From: Hydrogenophaga sp.
GTDB taxonomy: Bacteria > Pseudomonadota > Gammaproteobacteria > Burkholderiales > Burkholderiaceae_C
Direction of reading: 5' to 3'
Assembly (NCBI GenBank): GCA_016741995.1
Contig: JACVCO010000003.1
Span: forward strand, 124,001 to 188,000
DNA: 64,000 nucleotides
The position numbers and the translations under genes were made by a program. Position 1 is the first letter of the stretch; each line of letters opens with the position of its first letter. This document shows positions 36,267-45,717 of this stretch, in pieces. A model generated the notes under the pieces. The model was not told the DNA's origin. It did not search any database and was given only the letters and a program-made list of their open reading frames with translations.

Positions 36267-37289
36267 TCAACGCAGCACGGTCTTCACCCAACGGTCCTGC
36301 CAGGCGCGCAATGCGGTGCTGGCGGGTTCGGCGGCCGGGTTGTCGAAGCGGGTGGGTTCGGCGGCGTGGCGCTGCAACAGCTCGGCGCGCGCCACACCGG
36401 GTTCGGCCGGGTACATCCACATGTGGGTCTGCAGCGCCTGCTGCACCGCGGCCGAGCGCAGGAATTCGATGAAACGGCCCGCGGCCTCGCGCACCGCGGG
36501 GTTGCCGCCTTTCACCAGGGCCACGCCCTCCACCTGCCGGTACACGCCGCCCCGCAGGAACAGGTTGGCGGTGGGCGATTCGGTGAGCGGCGTCTTGCTG
36601 TAGAAGACCTCGGCCGCGGGGCTGGTGGCGTAGCTCACCACGATGGGCCGCGTGCCGCCGTTGCGCGTGAAATCGGTGTAGTAGGCCTCGCTCCAGCCCT
36701 TGGCCACCTTCACGCCGTTGGCGCGCATCTGCGCCCACCAGGCAAACGCAGCCTCTTCGCCCAGGCCCGCGATGGTGGCCTGCAGGAAGGCCTGCCCGGG
36801 GCTGGACGTGCCGGGGTGCTGCACCACCAGCAGGTCCTTGTAGGCGGGCCGGGCAAGGTCGTCCAGAGAAGCCGGCAGCGCCAGACCCTTCTGCGCGAAC
36901 CAGGCCTTGTCGATGTTGAGCGTGACGTAGCCCAGGTCCACCGGCACCACGCCCGCGCCCAGCGGGGCCACCGCGGCGCGCTTCGCGGCCGGGCCCTCGT
37001 ACGCGTCGAACACACCGGCCTGTTGCGCGCGCGGCAACAGCGCGTTGTCGATCCCGAAGGCCACGTCGGCAATGGGCTTGGCGCGCGTGAGGATGAGGCG
37101 GTTGAGCATCTCGCCCGCGTCGCCCCCCTTGATCAACTGCAGCTTCACCCCCGCTTCGCGCTCGAACTGCGCCAGCAGCGGGGCCGGCAGGTCGAAGGAT
37201 TCGTGGGTGATCACGCGCAGCGGCGTTTGCGCGGCTGCAATGCCGGCCGCACCGGCAAGTGCAAGGGTGAGCAGGAGGCGGCGTTGCAT
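36267..37289 (-). CDS. thiB: Thiamine-type periplasmic binding protein (ThiB-like)
   Basis: The 340-residue protein has a signal peptide (QRRLLLTLALAGAAGIAAAQ) and an SBP fold. Motifs shared with ThiB/TbpA include KGWSEAYY, VSYATSPA and MWMYPAEPG, in the right order. It is followed by matching permease and ATPase genes. No thiamine-pyrophosphate riboswitch is visible upstream, so regulation differs from the usual case or the ligand is not thiamine. The start at 37289 begins the signal peptide. Confidence 0.8.
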   Translation of the reverse strand: MQRRLLLTLALAGAAGIAAAQTPLRVITHESFDLPAPLLAQFEREAGVKLQLIKGGDAGEMLNRLILTRAKPIADVAFGIDNALLPRAQQAGVFDAYEGPAAKRAAVAPLGAGVVPVDLGYVTLNIDKAWFAQKGLALPASLDDLARPAYKDLLVVQHPGTSSPGQAFLQATIAGLGEEAAFAWWAQMRANGVKVAKGWSEAYYTDFTRNGGTRPIVVSYATSPAAEVFYSKTPLTESPTANLFLRGGVYRQVEGVALVKGGNPAVREAAGRFIEFLRSAAVQQALQTHMWMYPAEPGVARAELLQRHAAEPTRFDNPAAEPASTALRAWQDRWVKTVLR

Positions 37290-37301
37290 GGTGTGGCCCT
37301 C

Positions 37302-37328
37302 AAAGTAAAAAACCCGCCGAAGCGGGCT
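37302..37328 (-). terminator. Intrinsic terminator after the 55-residue gene
   Basis: On the minus strand AGCCCGC-TTCG-GCGGGTTTTTT forms a compact stem followed by a T-run. It lies between the small gene (37354-37521) and thiB and separates their transcripts unless read through. Confidence 0.75.
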
Positions 37329-37353
37329 TGTCAGAGCGCGGGGGTGGGCCCGC

Positions 37354-37521
37354 TCAACCGCTGTGAGCGCGCTTGCCCGGGTTCTTCTTGCTGCGCGTGG
37401 CCACGCCACGCTCCAGGCTCACGCGCTGGCCGCGGCCGGCGGTGGGCAGCACGACGCCGTTGGCGGGTTGCGGACGCGGGGTGGCCTTGCGGTCGGCCTC
37501 GGTGACGATCTTGTTGCCCAT
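37354..37521 (-). CDS. Small basic protein of unknown function (55 aa)
   Basis: The product is rich in Lys, Arg, Pro and Gly (KIVTEADRKATPRPQP, then ATRSKKNPGKRAH) with no hydrophobic segment, and is probably soluble and nucleic-acid or membrane-surface binding by charge alone; that is a guess. It has a good ribosome site (AGAGGA) and its own terminator, which support its being real. I do not recognise the family. It is divergent from the FtsX-type permease gene. Confidence 0.6.
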   Translation of the reverse strand: MGNKIVTEADRKATPRPQPANGVVLPTAGRGQRVSLERGVATRSKKNPGKRAHSG

Positions 37522-37622
37522 GGCAAATCCTCTGTTCGACGGGAAAAAGCAAAGCCCGTATTCAACCACAGGCCCCGGGGCCGGCCCGACCGCCCGGCGG
37601 AGACGCGCGTAAGCTCCCCGCC

Positions 37623-40157
37623 ATGCGCCGGCTGCTCGCCACGTTCTCCTCACAAGAGCTGCGCCACCACCCGTGGCGCAGCGCGGTGGCGGTGCTGGCC
37701 GTGGCGCTGGGGGTGGCGCTGGCGTTCGCGGTGCAACTCATCAACACCTCGGCCCTGGCCGAGTTCGGCCAGGCGGTGGCCGCCGTGAACGGCCAGCCCG
37801 ACGCCGAACTGCGCGCGCGCCAGGGCACGCTGGACGACGCCTGGGTCGCGCGCGTGGCGGCCCACCCCGAGGTGGCCGTGGCGAGCCCGGTGCTGGAGGT
37901 GGTGGCCGAGGCACGCACGCCGCAGGGCGAACGCCTGCCGCTGCGCCTGCTGGGGGTCGACGCGCTGCTCGTGGGGCGCGTGGCCCCGGCCCTGCAGCCC
38001 GTGGTCGACAACACCCGCACGGGCACGGACCGGCTCGACCTGTTCGCGCCCGACACACTCTTCCTCAACCCCGCGGCGCGCGACGCGCTCGGCCCCGCCG
38101 CCGCGCTGCCGCTGCGCCTGGGCACGGCGGCAGCCAGCCTGCGCGTGGCCGGAGGTGTGAACACGCCCGGTGCACCGCTGGCGGTGATGGATGTGGCCGC
38201 GCTGCAGGCGCTGGCCGGGCGCCCTGGCGCGCTGAGCCGCATCGACCTGCGGCTGGCGCCTGGCGCCGCGCTCGACGCGGTGGTGGCCGACCTGGCCCTG
38301 CCGGCGCAGGTGCTGGTGCAGCGCCCCGCGCAGGCGGGCGAGCGCGTCAGCAACCTCTCGCGCGCCTACCGCGTCAACCTCACGGTGCTGGCGCTGGTGG
38401 CCTTGTTCACGGGCGCCTTCCTTGTCTATTCGGTGCTGGCGCTGTCGGTCACGCGGCGGCTGCCGCAGTTCGCGCTGCTGGGCGTGCTGGGCCTGGCGGC
38501 GCGCGAGCGGCTGCGCCTGGTGCTGGCGGAATCGGCGTTCATCGGCGTGCTGGGCAGCGGGCTCGGCCTGCTGCTGGGCACCGCGCTCGCCGCGCTCGCG
38601 CTGCAGCGCCTGGGTGGCGACCTGGGCGGTGGTTACTTCACGGGCGTGTCGCCGCCGCTGCGCTGGAGCACGCCGGCCGCCCTGCTCTACGGCGCGCTCG
38701 GCGTGGCCGCGGCGCTGGTGGGGGGTTGGTGGCCCGCGCGCGCCGCGGCGGGGCTGGCGCCTGCGCAGGCGCTCAAAGGGCTGGGCGCCGCCGCACCCAC
38801 GGCACGGCGCCACGGCCTGGCGCTGGCCCTGGTGGCGCTCGCGGGCCTGGCCGCGCTCGCGCCGCCGGTGGCCGGCGTGCCGCTGGGCGCGTACGCCTCG
38901 GTGGGTTTGCTGCTCGTCGGGGGCATCGCGGCGCTGCCGCTCGCGGTGGGCGCGCTGCTCGACCGCCTGGCCCCCGCCGTGGCCGGCCATGTGTTGCCCC
39001 TGCTGGCGGTGGAGCGCGCGCGCCGCCTGCGCGAGACCGCGGCCGTGGCCACCAGCGGCGTGGTGGCGAGCCTGGCCTTGTCGGTGGCGCTCACGGTGAT
39101 GGTGGCGAGCTTTCGGGATTCGGTGACGCACTGGCTCGACGCCGTGCTGCCGGCGCCGCTGTACCTGCGCAGCGCCGGCGCCGGGCCCGACGGCGCCCAC
39201 CTGCCCGAGGCTTTCGTGGCTGGCGTGCGCGCGCTGCCGGGTGTGGCGCGCGTGGACACGCTGCGCGCCCTGCCGCTGCAGTTCGACCCCGCGCGCCCGG
39301 CCGTGACGCTGCTGGTGCGGCCGCTGAACACGGAGCCCCTGCCCCTGCCGCTGGTGGGCAACGCCGCGGCGGCGCCGCCCGGCAGCGTGCCCGTGTACGT
39401 GAGCGAGGCCATGGTGGACCTGTACGGCGCGCGCGTGGGCGCAGCGCTGCCCGCACTTGCGCAGGCGCTGGCCGGCCCCGAGGCCCGCAGCACGCGCTTC
39501 GTGGTGGCTGGCGTGTGGCGCGACTACGCGCGCCAGCACGGCAGCATCGCGATCGACACCGACACCTTTGCACGCCTCACGCGCGACACGCGCGTGAGCG
39601 ACCTCGCGCTTCACCTGGGCGATGGGGTCGACCCGGCCGGCGTGCATGCTGCCCTGCGCACGCTGGCGGCGCAGCACGGCCTGGCGGACGCGATCGAGCT
39701 CGCCGGTGTCGAGCAGATCCGCGCGACCTCGCTGCGCATCTTCGACCGCAGCTTCGCCGTCACCGTGTGGTTGCAGGCGGTGGCCATCGGCATCGGCCTG
39801 TTCGGCGTGGCCGCGAGCTTCAGCGCGCAGGTGCTGGTGCGGCGCAAGGAGTTCGGCCTGCTGGCGCACCTGGGCTTCACACGCGCGCAGGTGCTGGGCG
39901 TGGTGGCGCTCGAAGGCCTGGCGTGGACGGTGCTCGGCGCGCTCGCCGGCCTGGGCCTGGGCTTGCTCGTGAGCCTGGTGCTGGTGCACGTGGTCAACCC
40001 GCAGAGCTTTCACTGGACCATGGACCTGGTGCTGCCCTGGCCTCGCCTGCTGGCGCTGTGCGCCGCGGTGGTGGCCGCGGGCACGCTCACCGCGTGGCTG
40101 TCCGGCCGCGCGGCCGCCTCGGCCGACGCGGTACAGGCCGTGAAGCAGGATTGGTGA
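37623..40157 (+). CDS. FtsX-type ABC transporter permease (two FtsX domains)
   Basis: The 844-residue membrane protein has an N-terminal helix, a large periplasmic domain, three helices (FtsX), a middle group of helices, a second periplasmic domain and a final three-helix FtsX unit ending in AVKQDW. This is the layout of MacB/LolE-like permeases that lack fused ATPases and move lipids or lipoproteins. The partner ATPase normally precedes such a gene in the same operon, but here the upstream gene is unrelated and on the other strand. Five bases downstream is the AttH-like gene. Confidence 0.85.
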   Translation: MRRLLATFSSQELRHHPWRSAVAVLAVALGVALAFAVQLINTSALAEFGQAVAAVNGQPDAELRARQGTLDDAWVARVAAHPEVAVASPVLEVVAEARTPQGERLPLRLLGVDALLVGRVAPALQPVVDNTRTGTDRLDLFAPDTLFLNPAARDALGPAAALPLRLGTAAASLRVAGGVNTPGAPLAVMDVAALQALAGRPGALSRIDLRLAPGAALDAVVADLALPAQVLVQRPAQAGERVSNLSRAYRVNLTVLALVALFTGAFLVYSVLALSVTRRLPQFALLGVLGLAARERLRLVLAESAFIGVLGSGLGLLLGTALAALALQRLGGDLGGGYFTGVSPPLRWSTPAALLYGALGVAAALVGGWWPARAAAGLAPAQALKGLGAAAPTARRHGLALALVALAGLAALAPPVAGVPLGAYASVGLLLVGGIAALPLAVGALLDRLAPAVAGHVLPLLAVERARRLRETAAVATSGVVASLALSVALTVMVASFRDSVTHWLDAVLPAPLYLRSAGAGPDGAHLPEAFVAGVRALPGVARVDTLRALPLQFDPARPAVTLLVRPLNTEPLPLPLVGNAAAAPPGSVPVYVSEAMVDLYGARVGAALPALAQALAGPEARSTRFVVAGVWRDYARQHGSIAIDTDTFARLTRDTRVSDLALHLGDGVDPAGVHAALRTLAAQHGLADAIELAGVEQIRATSLRIFDRSFAVTVWLQAVAIGIGLFGVAASFSAQVLVRRKEFGLLAHLGFTRAQVLGVVALEGLAWTVLGALAGLGLGLLVSLVLVHVVNPQSFHWTMDLVLPWPRLLALCAAVVAAGTLTAWLSGRAAASADAVQAVKQDW

Positions 40158-40161
40158 ACCC

Positions 40162-41286
40162 ATGCTCTCGCGCCGCCCCTTCCTGCTGACCCCGCTGGCA
40201 CTGGCGCTGCCGGGCCGACCGGCGCACGCGCGCGACATCGCGCGGCCCGGCGACGCGCTGCGCCCGCGCGCGCTGGTGTTCCCGCGCGACCACGGCACGC
40301 ACAACGACGCGCGCACCGAGTGGTGGTACCTGACCGGCCACGCGCAAGATGCACAAGGCCGCGAGTTCGGTTTTCAGGTGACCTTCTTCCGCAGCCGCGT
40401 GGACGCCGCGCAGGCCTTGCCCGGCCGGCTCGCGGCGCGCCAGCTGCTGTTTGCGCACGCCGCCATCACCGACGTGGCGGGCCAGCGCCTGCACCACGAC
40501 GAACGCATTGCGCGCTGGAACGGCGAACCGCCCGAGCAGGTGGAGCGCGCCGTGTTCGCCAGCGCGCGCGACACCGAGGTGCACATCCGCGACTGGTTCA
40601 TCCGCCGGCGCCCCGATGGCGGCTACGCCACGCGCGTGACGGGCGACGCGCTGCTGATCGATATCGAGGCCGAGGCCCCACAGGCGCTGCTGCTGCAGGG
40701 CGAACAGGGTTTTTCGCGCAAAGGGCCCGAGCCTTCGCAGGCCAGCTTCTACGTGTCGCAACCGCAGTTGCGCGTGCGCGGCACGCTGGGCCTGGCGGGC
40801 CGGCGCTTCACCATCACCGGCACCGCCTGGCTGGACCACGAGTGGAGCGAGGCGCTGCTGCACCCCGAGGCCGTGGGCTGGGACTGGATCGGCATGAACC
40901 TGCTTGACGGCCACAGCCTGACCGCCTTCCAGCTGCGCCGGGCCGACGGCAGCAAGCTCTGGGCCGGCGGCTCGTTCCGCGCCGCGGCCAGCGCGCAGGA
41001 GCCGAACGGCATCTACCGTTTCCAGCCCGGCGAGGTGGATTTCCAGCCCCGGCGCTGGTGGACCAGCCCACTCACGCGCACCCGCTACCCGGTGGAATGG
41101 GTGGTGCGCACGCCGGCCGATTTCTACACCGTGCGCGCCCGTGTGGACGCCCAGGAACTCGACAGCCGCGCCAGCAGCGGCGCCATCTACTGGGAGGGCC
41201 TGTCGGACCTGATCGACAGCAACGGCCGCACCGTGGGCCGTGGCTACCTGGAGATGACCGGCTACGCGAGCCGGCTCACGCTCTGA
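40162..41286 (+). CDS. AttH/lipocalin-like (carotenoid 1,2-hydratase family) protein
   Basis: The 374-residue protein has a signal peptide (SRRPFLLTPLALALPGRPAHA) and two lipocalin-like domains with the family start TEWWYLTGHA and GFQVTFFRSR, plus GTAWLDHEWSEALL in the second half. Family members are secreted and accompany FtsX permeases (attEFGH-type clusters), probably binding a lipid. Carotenoid hydratase activity is not expected, since no carotenoid genes are near. Confidence 0.82.
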   Translation: MLSRRPFLLTPLALALPGRPAHARDIARPGDALRPRALVFPRDHGTHNDARTEWWYLTGHAQDAQGREFGFQVTFFRSRVDAAQALPGRLAARQLLFAHAAITDVAGQRLHHDERIARWNGEPPEQVERAVFASARDTEVHIRDWFIRRRPDGGYATRVTGDALLIDIEAEAPQALLLQGEQGFSRKGPEPSQASFYVSQPQLRVRGTLGLAGRRFTITGTAWLDHEWSEALLHPEAVGWDWIGMNLLDGHSLTAFQLRRADGSKLWAGGSFRAAASAQEPNGIYRFQPGEVDFQPRRWWTSPLTRTRYPVEWVVRTPADFYTVRARVDAQELDSRASSGAIYWEGLSDLIDSNGRTVGRGYLEMTGYASRLTL

Positions 41287-41301
41287 GCGTTCGGGCCGGG
41301 T

Positions 41302-41571
41302 TCAGGCGGGCTTCTTCGCCTCGGCGCCCACCGCGTCGCGCACGCACTTGTTCGTGAAACTGGTCTTGGCGGCGCCGGCCAGCTTTTTCTCCAGCGCGTT
41401 CGCGTCGCACGTGGCGCCGGCGTCCTTTTCGCACTTGGTAAGGAAGCTGGTCTTGGCGGCGCCGGCCAGCTTCTTCTCGGCCGCGCGGGCATGGCAGCTG
41501 CCGGCTTCGGCCAGCGCGCCCGAGGCGGCGAAGGTCAGGCTCAGGGCGGCAAGCAGGGTCTTGGCAAACAT
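41302..41571 (-). CDS. PsiF-repeat secreted small protein
   Basis: The 89-residue protein has a signal peptide (FAKTLLAALSLTFAASGALA) and two PsiF repeats, EKKLAGAAKTSFLTKC and EKKLAGAAKTSFTNKC, 18 residues of linker between. PsiF was found as phosphate-starvation inducible in E. coli; its role is unknown. The start at 41571 begins the signal peptide. It converges with the AttH-like gene and is divergent from the exporter. Confidence 0.82.
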   Translation of the reverse strand: MFAKTLLAALSLTFAASGALAEAGSCHARAAEKKLAGAAKTSFLTKCEKDAGATCDANALEKKLAGAAKTSFTNKCVRDAVGAEAKKPA

Positions 41572-41701
41572 GGGCGGCTCCGGTTTGAATGGTGTACCAA
41601 TTGTTATCACCCAACCCAATGGCACGCAATCGAGTTGCACGCTAACTTGTTTGTCAGCCAGCCGACATGCCCCCGACAGGCCGCCACGGCAGAATTGCCG
41701 C

Positions 41702-43483
41702 ATGACCACCCCCTCCGACCGGCCGCGGGGCAGCAGCCCGCGCTCGCTCAGCGGCCTGCTGCCCTTCATGCGCCCCTACCGGCTGCAGATGGCGCTGGCG
41801 CTGCTGTTCCTGGTGCTCGCCGCGGCCGCCACGCTGGCGTTTCCGCTCGCGCTGCGGCTGTTGATCGACAACGGCCTGGTGCCGGCGGGCCGCGGGGAAC
41901 AGGCGCTCGCGCTGCGCGGCCACTTCGTGCTGCTGTTCGGCGTGGCGGTGGCGCTGGGCCTGTTCTCGGCGGTGCGCTTCTACCTGGTGAGCTGGATCGG
42001 CGAACGCATCACCGCCGACCTGCGCAACGCGGTCTACGCCCACGTGCTGCGCCAGAGCCCGCAGTTCTTCGAAACCACACAGACGGGCGAGGTGCTGTCG
42101 CGCCTGACCACCGACACCACGCTGGTGCAGACCGTGGTGGGTTCCTCGCTCTCCATGGGCCTGCGCAACGCGGTGATGGGCCTGGGCGCGCTGGCCATGC
42201 TGGTGTGGTCGCACCCCTATGTGATGGTGCAGGTGCTCGCGGTGGTGCTGTTCGTGGTGCTGCCGACCATCTGGTTCGGCCGCCGCGTGCGCCGCCTCTC
42301 GCGGGCCAGCCAGGACCGCGTGGCCGATTCGAGCTCGATCGCGGCCGAGGTGCTCAACGCCATCCCCACGGTGCAGAGCCACGCGGCCGAAGCGCGCGAA
42401 TCGCAGCGCTTCGATCGTTCCACCGAACACGCCTTCGAGACCGCGATCCGCCGCACCCGCGCGCGCGCTGCGCTGGTGGCCTTCATCATCGTGGCCAACG
42501 CGGCGCTCATCCTGTGGGGCCTGTTCCAGGGCACGCAAGCGGTGTTCGATGGCTACCTCACGCCGGGCCAGCTTGGCCAGGCGGTCTTCTACGTGGTCAT
42601 CTTCGCGGGCGCGGTGGCCGTGCTCGGCGAAGTCTATGGCGACCTGCTGCGCGCCGCGGGCGCGAGCGAGCGCCTCATGGAACTGCTGGCGAGCGAGTCG
42701 CCCGTGCAGTCACCGGCCACGCCCGTCTCGGCGCCGCGGCCCACGGGCGGCAGCGCGCTGGGGTTCGAGAACGTCGGATTCCACTACCCGTCGCGCCCGG
42801 CCCAGGCGGCGCTGGAAGACTTCACGCTCTCGGTGGCGCCGGGCCAGACGGTGGCCATCGTCGGCCCCAGCGGCGCCGGCAAGACCACCGTGTTCGCGCT
42901 GCTGCTGCGCTTCTACGACCCGCAGCGCGGGCGCATCCTGCTCGACGGCACACCCATCCACGACATGGACCTGCAGGCGCTGCGCGAGCGCGTGGGCATC
43001 GTGCCGCAGGAGCCGGTGATCTTCTCCAGCAGCGCGCTGGAGAACATCCGCTACGGCCGGCCCGATGCGAGCGACGACGAGGTGAAGGCCGCCGCGCGTG
43101 CGGCCTTTGCCGACGAGTTCATCGCGCGGCTGCCCGAGGGCTACGGCACGTTTCTGGGCGAGCGCGGCGTGCGCCTCTCCGGCGGGCAACGCCAGCGCAT
43201 CGCGATCGCCCGCGCCATGCTCAAGAACCCACCGCTGCTGCTGCTGGACGAAGCCACCAGCGCGCTGGACGCGCAGAGCGAGCGCGTGGTGCAGGCCGCC
43301 CTGGAAGCCGCAATGCGCGACCGCACCACGCTCGTGATCGCGCACCGCCTGGCCACGGTGCAACGCGCGGACCACATCGTCGTGCTCGACCATGGCCGGC
43401 TGGTGGAACAAGGCACCCACGCGGCGCTGGTGGCGCGCGGCGGTGTGTACGCCGGGCTGGCCGCGCTGCAGTTCGCGGCCTGA
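41702..43483 (+). CDS. MsbA-type ABC exporter (fused membrane and ATPase domains)
   Basis: The 593-residue half-transporter has six helices (about 20-320) and a C-terminal ATPase with Walker A GPSGAGKTTVF, signature LSGGQRQRIAIARA, Walker B LLLLDEATSALD and the switch histidine in VIAHRL. It would work as a homodimer exporting a lipid, peptide or drug; it resembles the ABC exporters annotated as MsbA/Lbd-like in this group, not the lipid A flippase with certainty. The start at 41702 begins the protein with the natural N-terminus. Confidence 0.88.
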   Translation: MTTPSDRPRGSSPRSLSGLLPFMRPYRLQMALALLFLVLAAAATLAFPLALRLLIDNGLVPAGRGEQALALRGHFVLLFGVAVALGLFSAVRFYLVSWIGERITADLRNAVYAHVLRQSPQFFETTQTGEVLSRLTTDTTLVQTVVGSSLSMGLRNAVMGLGALAMLVWSHPYVMVQVLAVVLFVVLPTIWFGRRVRRLSRASQDRVADSSSIAAEVLNAIPTVQSHAAEARESQRFDRSTEHAFETAIRRTRARAALVAFIIVANAALILWGLFQGTQAVFDGYLTPGQLGQAVFYVVIFAGAVAVLGEVYGDLLRAAGASERLMELLASESPVQSPATPVSAPRPTGGSALGFENVGFHYPSRPAQAALEDFTLSVAPGQTVAIVGPSGAGKTTVFALLLRFYDPQRGRILLDGTPIHDMDLQALRERVGIVPQEPVIFSSSALENIRYGRPDASDDEVKAAARAAFADEFIARLPEGYGTFLGERGVRLSGGQRQRIAIARAMLKNPPLLLLDEATSALDAQSERVVQAALEAAMRDRTTLVIAHRLATVQRADHIVVLDHGRLVEQGTHAALVARGGVYAGLAALQFAA

Positions 43484-44551
43484 TCAACGCGCCGAGGGCG
43501 CCCACTCCCGATAGAAGCGGATGCGCTCGGCGTCGGCCGGGTGGCTGGCGATGGCGATGGGCAACAGCCCGGCTTCTTCGTCTCCGCCGGCGCCTTGCGA
43601 CCGATGGGCGCGCAGCCGATCGAACAGCGTGGCCATGACCGCAGGCGACACGCCATTGGCGTGCAGCAGCTCGGCCGCGCGCTGATCGGCGCGGCGTTCG
43701 GCGTCGCGCGAATAGGCCTGGGTGACCAGCGCGGCGGGTACCGCGGCGATGAAGCCTCCCATGTCGCCGAAGACCACGCCCACCAGGGCACTGATGAAGG
43801 TGGAGCGCACGAGCATGTCCATGCCGTCGCGGTGGTGCACATGGCCCAGCTCGTGCCCGAGCACGCCCATGAGCACATCGGGGTGGTCGTGCAGCAGCGT
43901 CGCCAGTTCGTCGGTCACGACGATCTGGCCACCCGGCAGGGCCAGGGCGTTGGGGCCCAGGCGCGGCGAGGCACGAAACGACAGCGTGTGCGCCGGCGCG
44001 TCTCCCGCGGGGTGGGCGCGCTGCACCATGGCCTGCCAGCGCGTCTGCAACGCCTGCTGCTGCGCCTCGGGCAGGGTGCTCGGTCGCAGGAACAGCCGCT
44101 CGAGCTGGGCCAGGCTTTCGGCGCCGATGCGCCGTTCGATCGCCTCGGGCAGGTTGTGCGCGATGCGTTCGCTCGCCCAGGGCACGCCCCAGACCCACGT
44201 GATGCCGAGCACGGCCACCGTGGTCACCAAGGCGATCAGCACGCCGCGCCAGCTTTGCTGCCAGCCCACGACGAAGGATTCGGCCAGACCCTGTGCGGCC
44301 CACCAGGCGTCCCACTCGGCGGGGTCGGCGTGCTGCAACAGGCCGCCATCGGGGAGTTCGGTCTGGCGCAGGCCATGGGTGCGGCGTTCGGGCCAGCGCA
44401 CACGCGCCACCGGGTGGCGTTGCACCCCCAGGTCGGGTTCCTGCGGAGCGATCACCAGGGTCTCGCCCTCGATGTGCACGTGCACCGCATGGGCACGCGG
44501 GGTGCGCCCGTCGTACCAGCGCGTGAGCAAGGGCGCGCCGCGCAGCATCAC
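43484..44551 (-). CDS. Membrane-anchored M48-family metallopeptidase
   Basis: The 355-residue protein has an N-terminal cytoplasmic-like region, one hydrophobic segment (VLIALVTTVAVLGITWVWGV), the zinc motif HELGH (GHELGHVHHRDG) and E-R-RAD as third ligand region (SRDAERRADQRAAELL). The layout resembles M48 peptidases that act at the inner membrane. It overlaps the DUF898 gene by four bases, so the two are co-translated and probably act together. Confidence 0.85.
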   Translation of the reverse strand: MMLRGAPLLTRWYDGRTPRAHAVHVHIEGETLVIAPQEPDLGVQRHPVARVRWPERRTHGLRQTELPDGGLLQHADPAEWDAWWAAQGLAESFVVGWQQSWRGVLIALVTTVAVLGITWVWGVPWASERIAHNLPEAIERRIGAESLAQLERLFLRPSTLPEAQQQALQTRWQAMVQRAHPAGDAPAHTLSFRASPRLGPNALALPGGQIVVTDELATLLHDHPDVLMGVLGHELGHVHHRDGMDMLVRSTFISALVGVVFGDMGGFIAAVPAALVTQAYSRDAERRADQRAAELLHANGVSPAVMATLFDRLRAHRSQGAGGDEEAGLLPIAIASHPADAERIRFYREWAPSAR

Positions 44552-45717
44552 AAGCCCATGTCGATGCCGAAGAAATCACCTGCCGCGTCGCCGAGCACGC
44601 CGTCGTGGCGGCGGGATTCGGCGCGCGCCATCCACGAATCGACATCGCCCTTGACCTGCAGAGCCATGGCATCGAGCCGCGTGCGCGCCAGCCGAACCTG
44701 CGCAAAGGGCCAGTACAAGCCGAGCGTGAGCACGATCAGCAGCCAGTTGAGCGCATTGACCTTGAACAACGCGCCGTAACGCAATTCGCTGCGAAAACGC
44801 GTGTTGCGGCTGCGCGTGCCGGCCCAGACGAGGTTCTGCAGACCCACCGTGGCCAGCGGAATGACGATCAACGGCAACAGCACATACGCCACGCTGGCGA
44901 GCCCGACGACGGCGAGCACGCCCGCGCCCGGCGAGCCCGCGCCGAACACGAACAAGGCCCCCGCGCCAACGGCGACGGCCAGCACCAGCAACGTCACACC
45001 ACCGACGCGCAACATCAGGCCGTAGAACGCGCCCGTGGTGGCGCGCAGTTCGGTGCGCTCGCCCGCGAACACGTAGCCGCCATGCTGGTAGCGCTTCAGG
45101 CGCGCGAAGCACCAGGGCAGCAGCGCGAGGCTGAACAGCGCCACGGCCCCCAGCACGATGAATATCTGCTTCGATTGCTCCGGCGTGGGCTCTTCGTCCT
45201 CGGCGAGTTCGGGCATGAGCAGCACCAGCGCCAGCGCCGGCATGAAGAACGGCAGCAGCGCCATGTAGGCGCCTTTGAGATCGCCCACGAAGGCCATGCG
45301 CACGCCACACCAGCTGGTGTTGCGCAGACGGAACTGCAGCGAGGCGCGCCACAGCGCAGGCCACACCAGCGCGAACACCACGAACAGGAAGGCCGCGATG
45401 GCGGGCATCGTGTTCGACAACGCGCCGTAAGCGATGCCCAGAAGCAGCACGACGAGGTAACCCCGGAACATCTTCCACGGGTCGCCGTGGAAACCCAGCG
45501 GGTCTTCGCCCACGAAGGTGTTGTTCTGAAAATAGGCGATGCGCCGCGCCCGGGCGAACGGCCAATACAGCGAGAACGTCACCAGCGTGAGCAGCAGGTT
45601 GACTATCCAGATGCGGAAATATTCGCTGCCCGAACCGGTGAAACAGATCGGCAGCGTCTGCACGCTCACGCGCTGCGGTGATGGTGCGGGCGTGCCCGCG
45701 CTATCGGCCAAAGCCAT
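44548..45717 (-). CDS. YjgN/DUF898-family membrane protein
   Basis: The 389-residue protein has about eight helices and the repeated family motif: LVTFSLYWPFARARRIAYFQNN near the start and LTLGLYWPFAQVRLARTRL near the end. The function is unknown. The start at 45717 precedes MALADSAG; a longer frame is out of place. The translationally coupled M48 peptidase is a common neighbour in related bacteria, suggesting a joint role in membrane quality control. Confidence 0.85.
   Translation of the reverse strand: MALADSAGTPAPSPQRVSVQTLPICFTGSGSEYFRIWIVNLLLTLVTFSLYWPFARARRIAYFQNNTFVGEDPLGFHGDPWKMFRGYLVVLLLGIAYGALSNTMPAIAAFLFVVFALVWPALWRASLQFRLRNTSWCGVRMAFVGDLKGAYMALLPFFMPALALVLLMPELAEDEEPTPEQSKQIFIVLGAVALFSLALLPWCFARLKRYQHGGYVFAGERTELRATTGAFYGLMLRVGGVTLLVLAVAVGAGALFVFGAGSPGAGVLAVVGLASVAYVLLPLIVIPLATVGLQNLVWAGTRSRNTRFRSELRYGALFKVNALNWLLIVLTLGLYWPFAQVRLARTRLDAMALQVKGDVDSWMARAESRRHDGVLGDAAGDFFGIDMGL

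Noticed and set aside
37290-37622. TPP riboswitch ahead of thiBPQ
   Set aside because: No thi-box core is seen on the minus strand in this interval; only a terminator and a small gene are present.
37650-40316. 888-codon frame opposite the FtsX-type permease gene
   Set aside because: Gln/Arg/His-rich reverse frame; the plus-strand frame shows clear membrane helices and the correct FtsX order.
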